Shown: positions 15,520-24,685 of the stretch, in pieces | How the letters are laid out: every line of letters starts with the position of its first letter | Position numbering within the stretch: position 1 is the stretch's first letter | Assembly (NCBI RefSeq): GCF_034274695.1 | Contig: NZ_CP128362.1 | Coordinates: 6,450,501-6,514,500 of the forward strand | Length of the DNA: 64,000 nt | Source: Chitinophaga sp. LS1 | GTDB lineage: Bacteria > Bacteroidota > Bacteroidia > Chitinophagales > Chitinophagaceae | Direction: 5' to 3' | Program-made: the position numbers and the translations under genes | The notes under the pieces: model-generated | Seen by the model: only the letters and a program-made list of their open reading frames with translations | The model's database searches: none | What the model was told of the DNA's origin: nothing

Positions 15520-15602
15520 AAAGATACAAGGAAATACATTGCGAGAAGTACGGGATCGATTGCAAAAATAAATATATTTTGAAATTGCTTACCTTAGACA
15601 TT

Positions 15603-15710
15603 ATGAAATATTGTTTGTGGTTATTGCTGATGGGTTCATCAGTCTATGCCCAGCCTAAAAATATGAAAGAGGCAATGGTGTATTTAGACAGAGGACTATT
15701 GGAAAAATGA
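15603..15710 (+). pseudogene. Short exported remnant, 35 codons
   Basis: MKYCLWLLLMGSSVYAQPK is a good signal peptide, followed by NMKEAMVYLDRGLLEK and a stop. One base out of frame, the sequence continues NEEAKARERQQKKPE then stops, suggesting a frameshift in a small charged secreted protein. No further similarity seen downstream. It could also be a genuine very small protein. Confidence 0.35.
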
Positions 15711-15814
15711 AGAGGCAAAGGCGCGTGAAAGACAACAAAAGAAACCTGAATGATAGCCTATCTTCTTGATCCAAAAACATGAAAACGCATTAATTTATCC
15801 TTATATCAGATCAT

Positions 15815-16525
15815 ATGAACGTCTTCCAAATACTCGCCCGGAACATCATCCGCAAATCCTTTCACCTATCTGTCTGGACAATAGAACAATTCTACGACAT
15901 CGCTGTCTTCGAAGAAAAAACCAGGGAACTAAATAACCTGCCAGATGGTACCCTGGGTAAAGATATCGCTGCCTGCCTTATACGTCACAACCTGCGCCTT
16001 GTACCGGGTTACGAAAGCCATGATCTAAAGCATGTCTTACTCGGCTTCCAAATGACACCTGTACACGAAATCCGTCTGCAGGCATTTATGCTGGGAAACG
16101 GTAACCGTACCATCCCCAGCCTCCTGATCTTTCTATTCGGCGCCCTGCTCCTCCCCGATCTATGGCGTACCTTTTACCATGATTTTAAAAACGGAACGCA
16201 GGCTAAACCGATCAGTACCTGGACGATAGAAGACTATGCTCACTGCCAGACCAGCACCCTGCGGGAAGCTGTGTTCAGCTATGCACCTAAAACCCATCCT
16301 ATGCCCGTTACCTCATGGATCACAAAGTTCGGCGCCTATATGGCAATTTTCCTGGGTACAGCAGGCATGTTATTCTGTTTGCCGTTTCTATTTTCTTCTT
16401 CCATAGAAGATATTGTAGGTGCAGGGTTTCCATTTGTAGGCGGGGCTATCATCGCCAGTGCGGGACTCATTGCACTTTCTAATATCAGTAAGCCTCAGCC
16501 TGCATTTACGCTATCCGGAAAATAG
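15815..16525 (+). CDS. Coq4-like protein with C-terminal membrane helices
   Basis: 236 residues. The metal-binding motif of Coq4, HD-x2-H-x11-E, is intact: His69, Asp70, His73 and Glu85 in ESHDLKHVLLGFQMTPVHE. It is followed by the typical EIRLQAFMLGNGN. The family supports ubiquinone assembly, where Coq4 acts in C1 oxidative decarboxylation. Bacteroidota normally make menaquinone, so the role here is probably different. Hydrophobic helices occur near 100-116 and 175-228 (AIFLGTAGMLFCLPFLF, VGGAIIASAGLIAL), not part of the core Coq4 fold. The stop lies in a 21-bp tandem duplication. Confidence 0.75.
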   Translation: MNVFQILARNIIRKSFHLSVWTIEQFYDIAVFEEKTRELNNLPDGTLGKDIAACLIRHNLRLVPGYESHDLKHVLLGFQMTPVHEIRLQAFMLGNGNRTIPSLLIFLFGALLLPDLWRTFYHDFKNGTQAKPISTWTIEDYAHCQTSTLREAVFSYAPKTHPMPVTSWITKFGAYMAIFLGTAGMLFCLPFLFSSSIEDIVGAGFPFVGGAIIASAGLIALSNISKPQPAFTLSGK

Positions 16526-16542
16526 TTTACGCTATCCGGAAA
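16505..16542 (+). repeat. 21-bp tandem duplication spanning a stop codon
   Basis: TTTACGCTATCCGGAAA occurs at 16505-16521 and again at 16526-16542, 21 bp apart and in the same codon phase. The first copy encodes FTLSGK followed by the stop of the Coq4-like gene; the second lies just outside. Confidence 0.85.
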
Positions 16543-16613
16543 TTCTGGCGTATCTGCTATACGCGCGGTTGATTTTAATGTTTCTTTGCCAACATTCTAG
16601 TCAACCAACAATC

Positions 16614-19004
16614 ATGAAATTACTACTACCTATCATCTCTTTACTGTTGCTGACATCAACTGTACATGCGCAACAACAACACGGCAGTCTGAACGGCGTA
16701 GTCACCACAAAAGACGGTAATCCTGTAGCTTATGTAACCGTAAGCCTCAAAGGTACCTCTTATGGTGCTGCTACCACCGACAAGGGCCACTTCCGTATTA
16801 ACCGCGTGGCGCCAGGAACCTACACCATCACCGTAAGTGCAGTCAATATACAACCACAGGAAAAACAGGTGACTGTAGAAGCTGGTCAGAATGAAACCGT
16901 AAATTTTGAATTGAACATCAATAGAACACAGCTCAAAGAAGTGATGGTCAATGCACGTACCAATAGTGTGAAGATGGACAATCCATCGCAGTCCCTACGC
17001 CTGCAGGAACCATTGATAGAAGTGGCACAAAACATCCAGGTGGTTTCCAACCAGTCTATCAAAGAACAACAGATCATCAGCATGAGCGATGGCATCATCC
17101 GTAATGTGAGTGGTGCTGTAAGATTAGAACACTGGGGCGATCTGTATACCAATATCACTATGCGTGGCTCCCAGGTAAAGGCATTCCGCAACGGGTTTAA
17201 CGTAGTCAGCTCCTATTGGGGACCACTCACGGAAGATATGAGTTTTGTAGACCATATCGAATTCGTAAAAGGCCCGGCAGGGTTCATGATCAGCAGTGGC
17301 GACCCCAGTGGTTTATATAATGTGGTGACGAAGAAACCAACTGGTCAGCACAAAAATGAATTCAGTTATACCATGGGCAGTTATAACCTGAACCGTGCTT
17401 CGCTGGACCTGGATGGAAAGTTAAGCAAAGATGGAAAGATCCTCTACCGCCTGAACCTTTCAGGTCAAAATAAAAACTCTTTCAGAACAAATGAGTTCAA
17501 CGATCGGTATGCTTTTGCACCAGTCGTTTCTTTCCAGGTAGATGATAATACCAAGATAACTGCTGAGTACACCTACCAGCGTGCACATATGTCTGACGTA
17601 GGATCTTATTATGTATTCAGTCCATTTGGTTATGCCACTTATGACCGTACTTTAAGTGCCCTGCCAGCTGGCCTGAAACCTACCATCATCAACGATCACA
17701 GCTTCACCGTTAATGTGCAGCACCAGATCGATGAGAACTGGAAACTGACTGCACAAGCTGCTTATTATCTTTATAATCAGGATGGTTCATCTATGTGGGC
17801 AGATTCTGTAGAAGCGGATGGTAAATATTACAGGAACACAGGCATTTGGGAAGCAAAAAGCACCATGTCTTTAGGTCAGGTTTTCCTGAATGGTAAGGTT
17901 ACTACAGGTCCTGTGGTACACAAGATCTTAACCGGTATTGACATGGGCAATAAAAAGTACGTGGCGGATTATGCGCAAACACATTCGCTGGATACCGGCG
18001 CTGCGCCTTTCGATCCTTTTGCACCAGGCCTGACCCTCGATAATCCATCCAACGGTTACCCTGTGTTTGACCACACCTTGAGCCTGGAAGCAAGAGCTGC
18101 TAATGGTTATGGCATTATCAACTCCCGGTATTCCAGCTTTTACCTGCAGGATGAATTAGGTTTCTTTAATAACAAAGTGAGATTGACATTAGCAGGTCGC
18201 TATACTTATATCAATCAGGCCGATTTCGGTACGGTAAGCGAAGCAAAACGCTTTACACCACGTATTGGATTGAGTGTATCTATTGACGACTATACTTCTA
18301 TCTACGCATTATATGACCAGGCATTTACCCCACAGGCAGGTGCTGTGAGCGTAGGTAAATTAAAACCATTGACAGGTAATAATACAGAGGTTGGTATTAA
18401 GAGAGACTGGATGGAAGGGAAATGGAATACCACCGTATCTGTATACCGTATCTTAAAAGAAAATGAACTGACTGCAGATCCGAATGCCCCGGCAAATTCA
18501 GGACTGAGTATAGTATTTGGTCAAAGAAGAGCACAGGGTGTGGAGTTTGATCTTCGTGGTGAAATTCTGCCAGGTTTGGACTTGACTGCGAATTATGCCT
18601 TGACGGATTCTAAAGTGAGCAAGGTAAATCCGGGTGTTTCTGAAGCTACAGGTATTAAAGTGGGTGATGTGGTGCCTGGTTATTCAAAGCATGTGGCCAA
18701 TGCATGGCTGACATATAAACTACGTACCGGCAAGCTGAGAGGCGCTGGTATTTCTGGTGGGTTTACGTATCTGGCGGGTCGTGAGACGGATACATGGAGT
18801 GTAGGGTTGCAGAGATTGCCGGATTATTTCAAACTGGATGGCGGATTATTCTGGGAAGGAAATAAATTGCGCATCACGGTGAATGCTTTTAATATATTGG
18901 ATAAGTACCTGTTCAGTGGTTCCTATTATTCTTATATAAATGCCTACTACTATCAGGCAGAAGCTCCGCGAAATTATCGGTTGTCGATTTCTTATAAGTT
19001 TTAA
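16614..19004 (+). CDS. TonB-dependent siderophore-type receptor
   Basis: 796 residues from the ATG at 16614, which gives the signal MKLLLPIISLLLLTSTVHAQ; an earlier in-frame start would run through the previous gene. A carboxypeptidase-like domain is at about 25-105 (GVVTTKDGNPVAYVTVSLKGT). The plug at about 125-240 contains IEVAQNIQVVSNQSIKEQ, IRNVSGAV and VKGPAGFMISSGDPSGLYNVVTKKP, the FhuA/FoxA siderophore class. The barrel ends NYRLSISYKF. It probably imports a ferric siderophore. No Fur-type site was identified by eye. Confidence 0.9.
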   Translation: MKLLLPIISLLLLTSTVHAQQQHGSLNGVVTTKDGNPVAYVTVSLKGTSYGAATTDKGHFRINRVAPGTYTITVSAVNIQPQEKQVTVEAGQNETVNFELNINRTQLKEVMVNARTNSVKMDNPSQSLRLQEPLIEVAQNIQVVSNQSIKEQQIISMSDGIIRNVSGAVRLEHWGDLYTNITMRGSQVKAFRNGFNVVSSYWGPLTEDMSFVDHIEFVKGPAGFMISSGDPSGLYNVVTKKPTGQHKNEFSYTMGSYNLNRASLDLDGKLSKDGKILYRLNLSGQNKNSFRTNEFNDRYAFAPVVSFQVDDNTKITAEYTYQRAHMSDVGSYYVFSPFGYATYDRTLSALPAGLKPTIINDHSFTVNVQHQIDENWKLTAQAAYYLYNQDGSSMWADSVEADGKYYRNTGIWEAKSTMSLGQVFLNGKVTTGPVVHKILTGIDMGNKKYVADYAQTHSLDTGAAPFDPFAPGLTLDNPSNGYPVFDHTLSLEARAANGYGIINSRYSSFYLQDELGFFNNKVRLTLAGRYTYINQADFGTVSEAKRFTPRIGLSVSIDDYTSIYALYDQAFTPQAGAVSVGKLKPLTGNNTEVGIKRDWMEGKWNTTVSVYRILKENELTADPNAPANSGLSIVFGQRRAQGVEFDLRGEILPGLDLTANYALTDSKVSKVNPGVSEATGIKVGDVVPGYSKHVANAWLTYKLRTGKLRGAGISGGFTYLAGRETDTWSVGLQRLPDYFKLDGGLFWEGNKLRITVNAFNILDKYLFSGSYYSYINAYYYQAEAPRNYRLSISYKF

Positions 19005-19209
19005 AAATAAATAAAAAGGGGATGTGACATAAGTAACAGGGATACGCTGACGCTAAAATTAAAAGAGGACTATGAATTTGCAAATCAAAAAATTTAAACA
19101 GGCAAACACACGCTGACGATTGATGTCTTTCCCTAAAAAGGCACCCTTTCTGTATGAATATTATGATTTTCTTAGCAATATTCACAAAAAGGATAGTTAC
19201 CTTCATATA

Positions 19210-19707
19210 ATGAAACGCGCCATCATTTTTATCGCGATTTTAATGTCTGCTATAGTGACAAAGGCTCAGTCCCCGCTTTATTCCGGGGCACCCGGCCGAT
19301 TGTCTGATACTACCAGACAGCATAATAAATGGTTTGTGACTAAATATACCGGCGTTTCCACCGGTTTTATGGCATTTAAAGGTGGTAGCAGTACGTTTTT
19401 GTCAGCGCCAATGGCATTACAGCTGAACCGTCAGCTGACTAATAACCTCTTTGCCTTTGGTAATATATCTGCCACGCCTACCCTGTTTCAATCCAATAAT
19501 CTTTTTTACCAGCCCACTACCAGCAAAACCGGCTATGGCCCTATGCAGACCAGGAGCTTTGGCATTTACCCTGCTGCCCAGGTGGGTGTAATGTATATCA
19601 GTAATGATAAAACATTTTCCATTTCCGGTAGCGTAAGTGTAAGCAGAAGTAATTCTTACGGCTATTCCCCACTATACGGCGGCCCTGCAGGCGCATTTAT
19701 GCAATAA
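19210..19707 (+). CDS. Secreted beta-barrel-like hypothetical protein, 165 aa
   Basis: Signal peptide MKRAIIFIAILMSAIVTKAQ, then alternating hydrophobic strands (GVSTGFMAFKGGSSTFLSAPMALQLNRQLTNNLFAFGNI, TFSISGSVSVSRS) like a small outer-membrane barrel, with a Tyr/Gly/Pro-rich tail. Function unknown. The start at 19210 is chosen for the signal peptide; an earlier ATG at 19120 would add a non-signal leader. The gap before it, 19005-19209, holds only a short direct repeat (ACGCTGACG twice). Confidence 0.65.
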   Translation: MKRAIIFIAILMSAIVTKAQSPLYSGAPGRLSDTTRQHNKWFVTKYTGVSTGFMAFKGGSSTFLSAPMALQLNRQLTNNLFAFGNISATPTLFQSNNLFYQPTTSKTGYGPMQTRSFGIYPAAQVGVMYISNDKTFSISGSVSVSRSNSYGYSPLYGGPAGAFMQ

Positions 19708-19823
19708 AATCCCATCTGACATCGCATAATTAATCCGTACCTACAATCTCCAAAACAGTCATTTTTTATTTAATATGATAAATAATCATACTTTCTTTGC
19801 CTGCATAATCCTCAAAAACATCT

Positions 19824-20633
19824 ATGAGAAAATCAATTCTGACTGTAGGCATGTTCATTCTATCAATGGCAGCCTTTGCACAAGACACTACCGACACTGA
19901 CAACGATGAGTACGAACTTAAAGGGACAGAAAAACAGGGGTACATTATCACAAAAGACGACCAGAAAATCGAGGGAATTGTAAAGCTGTACGGCAATGCA
20001 TCAAATCCCTGGAGAAACCAGAAGAAAGTTAAATTTATTGCTAAGGAATCAATTGACGCCGAAAAAAAGAAGCAGAAATTTAAAGTATTGGATGCTGATG
20101 ATATGAAAGAGTACGTAGCTATCGAAGATAGCGTGGAAAGACACTTTCGTATGATCAAATTTGTCAACAAGCGCGAAGCTTTAACCAGCGGAGGTGGTTT
20201 AGGTGCGCAGATCAAAACAATCAAGAACCTCTCCCACACCACACACATGGCAGAAGTATTGGTTGACGGCCCTATCAAAATGTATCGTCTGTATGGTTAT
20301 CCGGCTCCTGTAGCTGTGGGTAACAGCGACGTTGCAGAAATGGAAGCTTCTAATCAAAACCTTCGCGACAACCCGGATATCCTGGTACAGAAAGGTGATG
20401 ATAAGCCCAAAGAGCTGACCACATCTGACATCAAGAAACTGGTAAGCGATTGTCCTACTGTAGCAGACAAACTGGCTGGAGGTAATTACAGCACTTATGA
20501 TCCGGCCAAGGAGGAAAAGAAAAAGAGCGGTATGGGCAAATTGATCAAAGGTGAGTTAGACAGAGGTGGTAGCAAATTGCAGGATATGGGTATCCAGATC
20601 TTTAGCGATTACAATACTTCTTGTAAGCAATAA
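19824..20633 (+). CDS. Secreted hypothetical protein, 269 aa
   Basis: Signal peptide MRKSILTVGMFILSMAAFAQ, then an acidic linker and a domain beginning GYIITKDDQKIEGIVKLYGNASNPWRNQKKVKFI, a strand pattern seen in uncharacterised Bacteroidota proteins that read out an RNA-like or SH3-like fold (inference). A Lys-rich segment EEKKKSGMGKLIKGE lies near the C-terminus. No enzyme motif. It is a single-gene unit with a strong terminator 8 bases after the stop. Confidence 0.7.
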   Translation: MRKSILTVGMFILSMAAFAQDTTDTDNDEYELKGTEKQGYIITKDDQKIEGIVKLYGNASNPWRNQKKVKFIAKESIDAEKKKQKFKVLDADDMKEYVAIEDSVERHFRMIKFVNKREALTSGGGLGAQIKTIKNLSHTTHMAEVLVDGPIKMYRLYGYPAPVAVGNSDVAEMEASNQNLRDNPDILVQKGDDKPKELTTSDIKKLVSDCPTVADKLAGGNYSTYDPAKEEKKKSGMGKLIKGELDRGGSKLQDMGIQIFSDYNTSCKQ

Positions 20634-20640
20634 GTTGTAG

Positions 20641-20679
20641 AAACAGGCTGTATCATAAAATGACGATACAGCCTGTTTT
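20641..20679 (+). terminator. Intrinsic terminator, repeated-element type
   Basis: Perfect 14-bp arms AAACAGGCTGTATC / GATACAGCCTGTTT, loop ATAAAATGAC, then TTCTTT. Closely related to the hairpin at 14622-14659, including the ATAAA loop. Confidence 0.9.
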
Positions 20680-21040
20680 CTTTGAAAATAGTTTTCATTC
20701 CCCATTAGTGAATTCCAACTTGTTTTCCTCCCACGATAATAGTCACCTTAAATTCACATCGTTCCAGACTTTTTTGAGTCAGGCACCGCTTTACATTCTT
20801 TAAAAAACCATCTTATTGATCATTCCTGCGGCAAAGTATGTTTGCTGTGTTTTACTACGCGTATACCCCTAAAAGCTGGCCCTTAGCCTGGTCAATCCTA
20901 ATCGCCTGTGAATGAGTTATTGAGGCAACAAATAAGAGGTATAGTAATCAAAAAAATCTCATATCTGCCCAATCAGGCACTTTGCACCCTCTCATTTCAT
21001 ATTGATAATCAGTATATTTCGAAATTAATAATACCTCGTA
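20680..21040. other. Intergenic stretch before the PadR operon
   Basis: About 360 AT-rich bases with stops in every frame. I see no gene, tRNA or strong hairpin. The PadR promoter begins at its right end. Confidence 0.5.
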
Positions 21041-21071
21041 TTGCATAGTACATCCTAATACCATATATTTG
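21041..21071 (+). promoter_or_regulatory. Promoter of the PadR operon: TTG-N20-TATATTTG
   Basis: TTG at 21041 and TATATTTG at 21064-21071 match the Bacteroidota -33/-7 pattern. Only CACC separates the -7 box from the GTG start at 21076, so the mRNA is predicted leaderless. Confidence 0.6.
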
Positions 21072-21075
21072 CACC

Positions 21076-21393
21076 GTGAAAAACGAATTCTTAAAAAATT
21101 GGGAGACCCAATTAAAAAAAGGGCTATTGCCATACTTCGTTCTAAAGGCGCTTGACACCAAAGAACGCTATGGCTACGAACTCATTCAGCATCTAAAAGA
21201 GGATTTCAATACCGAGGTGACTGAAAGCACCATGTACCCTCTGCTGACCCGACTTCAGAAAGAGGAGTTACTGATTTACAAATGGATAGAACAACCAACG
21301 GGCATCCCCCGAAAGTACTATTACATTTCAGACGATGGCAGGGCACACCTGGCAGCAATGAAGAAATCTATAGATGAAAATTTTATAAAATAA
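21076..21393 (+). CDS. PadR-family transcriptional regulator
   Basis: 105 residues with GTG start. The winged helix PYFVLKALDTKERYGYELIQHLKEDFNTEVTESTMYPLLTRLQKEELLIYKW is a clear PadR match, with wing GIPRKYYYISDDGRAHL. The C-terminal helix is short (PadR subfamily 2). Followed after 6 bases by a HAAS-type membrane protein, a usual partner: PadR regulators with such partners control membrane-stress or export functions. Predicted autorepressor of the three-gene operon. Confidence 0.9.
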   Translation: MKNEFLKNWETQLKKGLLPYFVLKALDTKERYGYELIQHLKEDFNTEVTESTMYPLLTRLQKEELLIYKWIEQPTGIPRKYYYISDDGRAHLAAMKKSIDENFIK

Positions 21394-21399
21394 ACCTGC

Positions 21400-21975
21400 A
21401 TGAAAGCAATAGAATTTAAAAACCCAGCCAGCCAGCGAGTGTATAATAACTATATAAATCGTTGTAAAAGAGTCGCACAAATCCTATCTAAGGAAGACCA
21501 GGAAGAATGTCTGATGGAGGTGAACAGCTATATCTATGAGTATATCACAGATCACAGGGAGGATGAGATGACAGCATTACTCAATATCCTGGACAGACTA
21601 GGCGATCCGGAAATAACACTCAAAGAGGTGGTGGCCAGCAAAAAAATTGACCAGGCTATCAAGACCTTCAATGTCAGGTACCTATTACAGGCGCTGTTCC
21701 TGAACCTGAGAAACGGGATCGCTTATATCGTGCTTTCATTAATGACGATTATGCTGGTGACCTTTCCAATATTGATTGTCATGAAAATTATCAAACCGGA
21801 AATAACCGGTCTCTGGGTGGGTCCGCATACATTCTTTTTTGGAATCATCAGGAAACAGGAAGGTATCCGGGAAATTGCCGGCAATTACTTTATTCCTATT
21901 GCCATTGTTACCTGTATCCTGTTATACTTCATTATTATCTATATTCTTAAAGTAATTAGAAAGAAAAAACCATGA
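21400..21975 (+). CDS. HAAS/DUF1700-type membrane protein
   Basis: 191 residues. A helical N-terminal domain (VYNNYINRCKRVAQILSKEDQEECLMEVNSYIYEYI, then LLNILDRLGDPEITLKEVV) is the HAAS signalling domain that accompanies PadR regulators. Two or three transmembrane segments lie at about 110-130, 138-152 and 165-188. It ends with a Lys-rich tail and overlaps the following hydrolase by four bases (ATGA). Confidence 0.8.
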   Translation: MKAIEFKNPASQRVYNNYINRCKRVAQILSKEDQEECLMEVNSYIYEYITDHREDEMTALLNILDRLGDPEITLKEVVASKKIDQAIKTFNVRYLLQALFLNLRNGIAYIVLSLMTIMLVTFPILIVMKIIKPEITGLWVGPHTFFFGIIRKQEGIREIAGNYFIPIAIVTCILLYFIIIYILKVIRKKKP

Positions 21976-23312
21976 AAAAGATTACCATCACTTTTCTAAC
22001 CCTGCTCATAGCTATTGCCGGGATTGCACAAGACATCTCTGGTAGCTGGAATGGCAAGCTCGGGCCACTTCGCGTGGTATTAAATATTCAAAAGTCGGAT
22101 ACCGGGTACAACGTTACATTAGATAGTCCGGACCAGGGAGCGAAAGGTATTCCTGTAAGTGAATTCACTTACAACAACCCTGACATGCATTTACAGATCG
22201 ATGCCATTCATGCCGCATACACTGGTAAATATAAAACCGATAGTTTAACAGGTACGTTTACCCAGGGAAGTAAAACATTGCCGCTTACATTTGTGAGAGG
22301 CACTGTGGAACCTGTCAAACATCCACAGGAACCGACTTTGCCACTTCCTTACTATTCTGAAGATGTCACCTTTGAAAACTCCCAGGCACATATTACGCTG
22401 GCTGGCACCCTGACCCTGCCAAAGAAAACCGGCTCCTACCCTGCTGTAATTCTTATCACTGGTAGCGGCCAACAAAACCGGGATGAGGAACTACTGGGAC
22501 ATAAACCATTTCTGATTATTTCAGACTACCTGACCCGTCAGGGAATTGCTGTGTTGAGATATGATGACCGGGGAGTAGCTAAGTCAACCGGTGATTTCAA
22601 ATCAGCTAACTCATTGGATTTCGCTAACGATGTAGAAAGCGCCATTGCATACCTGAAGACACGCAAAGAAATAAAACAAATTGGATTGATGGGACATAGC
22701 GAAGGCGGATTGATCGCGCCAATAGTCGCAGCAAGAAATAAGAATGTAGCCTTCATTGTGATGCTGGCCGGTACAGGTATCAGGGGTGATGAATTGCTCC
22801 TCAAACAAACAGCATTGATTTTACATGCACAGGGAACACCGGATAGTGCCATTACAAAAATTAATACGACGAATAAAGGAGCTTTTGACATCATCGTCAA
22901 CAATGATGATGATAGTACGATCAAAAAAGACCTGACATCCTATTATAAGCAATTGGGAGAAGGGAATCCGGAAGAGGAGGTGAAAGAAATGATGCGTCCA
23001 TGGCCATGGATCAAGTTCTTTATCAAATATGATCCAACTACTTCCCTCCGAAAAGTGCATTGTCCTGTGCTGGCAGTAAATGGTGAAAAGGACCTGCAGG
23101 TACCCCCAAAGGACAACCTGCCAAAGATAGCGGCAGCGTTGAAAGAAGCAGGGAATAAGGATGTAACGATCAAAAAGTATGAGGGTTTAAATCACCTGTT
23201 CCAGGAGTGTAAAACGGGTAGTCCTACAGAGTATGCGAGGATTGAACAGACCTTTTCGCCGTTAGTGTTAGAAGATATTACTAAATGGATAAAAATAAGG
23301 ACGGTGCATTAG
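21972..23312 (+). CDS. Secreted alpha/beta hydrolase (serine esterase/peptidase-like)
   Basis: 446 residues with signal MKKITITFLTLLIAIAGIAQ. The N-terminal beta domain (about 21-110: GSWNGKLGPLRVVLNIQKSDTGY) is often fused to this family. The hydrolase domain, 130-445, has oxyanion strand VILITGSGQQNRDE, nucleophile GHSEGG with Ser243, acid GEKDLQVPP and base GLNHLF. It resembles EstD-type esterases and prolyl-peptidase-like hydrolases; substrate unknown. Last gene of the PadR operon. Its final bases overlap the converging DUF2200 gene by 4 bases. Confidence 0.88.
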   Translation: MKKITITFLTLLIAIAGIAQDISGSWNGKLGPLRVVLNIQKSDTGYNVTLDSPDQGAKGIPVSEFTYNNPDMHLQIDAIHAAYTGKYKTDSLTGTFTQGSKTLPLTFVRGTVEPVKHPQEPTLPLPYYSEDVTFENSQAHITLAGTLTLPKKTGSYPAVILITGSGQQNRDEELLGHKPFLIISDYLTRQGIAVLRYDDRGVAKSTGDFKSANSLDFANDVESAIAYLKTRKEIKQIGLMGHSEGGLIAPIVAARNKNVAFIVMLAGTGIRGDELLLKQTALILHAQGTPDSAITKINTTNKGAFDIIVNNDDDSTIKKDLTSYYKQLGEGNPEEEVKEMMRPWPWIKFFIKYDPTTSLRKVHCPVLAVNGEKDLQVPPKDNLPKIAAALKEAGNKDVTIKKYEGLNHLFQECKTGSPTEYARIEQTFSPLVLEDITKWIKIRTVH

Positions 23313-23665
23313 TGCTCCGTTCTTAATATCTTTTCCATCTTCTTCCCTTTGGCCAACTCATCCACCAGCTTATCTAAGTACCTTATCTGTTGGGTTAAGG
23401 GGTTGTCGATCTCCTCTACACGATAGCCACAGATCACACCGGTAATGAGGTGCGCATTGGGGTTTAAGGTTGCCTTTTGGAAGAAGATGTCAAAAGTTAC
23501 TTTTTCTTTAATGAGTTCGGTTTGTTGATGGATATTGAAGCCGGTTAACCATTCGATCACCTGATCCAGTTCTTCTTTTGTCCGGCCTTTCTTTTCTACC
23601 TTTTGGAGGTACATGGGGTAGACACCGGCGAAGGTAAGTTTTGCGATGCGTTCATGATGGTCCAT
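23309..23665 (-). CDS. DUF2200 family protein
   Basis: 118 residues, cytosolic. The sequence RIAKLTFAGVYPMYLQKVEKKGRTKEELDQVIEWLTGF, followed by FDIFFQKATLNPNAHLITGVICGYRVEEIDNPLTQQIRYLDKLVDELAKGKKM, matches DUF2200 along its whole length. Function unknown. Convergent with the hydrolase, with overlapping stop regions. Confidence 0.9.
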   Translation of the reverse strand: MDHHERIAKLTFAGVYPMYLQKVEKKGRTKEELDQVIEWLTGFNIHQQTELIKEKVTFDIFFQKATLNPNAHLITGVICGYRVEEIDNPLTQQIRYLDKLVDELAKGKKMEKILRTEH

Positions 23666-23800
23666 ATTTAAAGATAGTTATTATTGGTTTATGGGTTCTC
23701 CCTTAAGCAATAAAAAGTGCGTGTAATATGAATTGTAAAATCGTTTCTTTAATGATCGTAAAGTTCTTTTACTTATTTTGGGGAAGAGAAAAATAATTAT

Positions 23801-24685
23801 ATGAACAGCATCCACGCTTTAATTACTTTTTGTTTGATTTCGACCCAGGTAACCGCCCAGATCAGTGTAGTCGCGCCTGGTGCTCAACTAATAAAACTCC
23901 CTGCAACATTTGCTTTTTCAGAAGGTCCGGCGGTGAATAAGAAAGGAGATATTTATTTCACTGACCAACCGAATGATAAAATATGGAAGTATGATACGAA
24001 AGGGAGACTCACTTTATTTATGGATAAGACCGGGCGTTCCAATGGTTTGTATTTTGATCAAAAAGGTAACCTGATTGCATGTGCAGATGAAAAGGATGAG
24101 CTTTGGTCTATTAGCCCGGATAAAAAAGTAACCGTGTTACTGAGTCAATTTGAAGGCAAGCGGTTAAATGGGCCGAATGATTTATGGATTGATCCCAAAG
24201 GTGGGATTTACTTTACTGATCCGTATTATCAAAGAGAATATTGGGATCGAAAACAGCCTGATATTGCCGGACAGAAGGTATATTATTTGCGTAAAGGAGA
24301 AAGTAAACCGATAATAGTGGAAGATGGTGTCGTAAAACCGAATGGGATAGTTGGCACCCCAGATGGAAAGTATTTGTATGTGGCGGATATAGCAGCGAAT
24401 AAGACTTATAGATTTGAGATCAAAGCGGATGGGAGTTTGGCAAATAAGCAGGAGTTTGTGCCGCAGGGTTCTGATGGGATGACGCTGGATAGTGAGGGAA
24501 ATTTGTATATAACCGGGAATGGGGTGACGGTGTATGATAACACAGGTAAAAAACTGGGGAATATACCGGTTTCGAAGAGCTGGACGGGGAATGTGTGTTT
24601 TGGAGGGAAAGATAGGAAGCTATTGTTTATAACAGCGTCAGAGGGGGTGTATACGTTGAGGATGAAGGTGAGAGGGGTAGAATAA
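23801..24685 (+). CDS. SMP-30/gluconolactonase-family secreted lactonase
   Basis: 294 residues with signal MNSIHALITFCLISTQVTAQ. A six-bladed propeller with the SMP-30 metal ligands: Glu in FSEGPAVNKKGDIYFTD, Asn in NGPNDLWID, Asn in VKPNGIVGTPDGKYLYVAD, and Asp in GSDGMTLDSEGNLYITG. Probably hydrolyses a sugar lactone in the periplasm. It converges on the Tat-exported Gfo/Idh gene; both may handle oxidised sugars. Codon use drifts to GC-poor, G-rich codons near the 3' end. Confidence 0.9.
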   Translation: MNSIHALITFCLISTQVTAQISVVAPGAQLIKLPATFAFSEGPAVNKKGDIYFTDQPNDKIWKYDTKGRLTLFMDKTGRSNGLYFDQKGNLIACADEKDELWSISPDKKVTVLLSQFEGKRLNGPNDLWIDPKGGIYFTDPYYQREYWDRKQPDIAGQKVYYLRKGESKPIIVEDGVVKPNGIVGTPDGKYLYVADIAANKTYRFEIKADGSLANKQEFVPQGSDGMTLDSEGNLYITGNGVTVYDNTGKKLGNIPVSKSWTGNVCFGGKDRKLLFITASEGVYTLRMKVRGVE

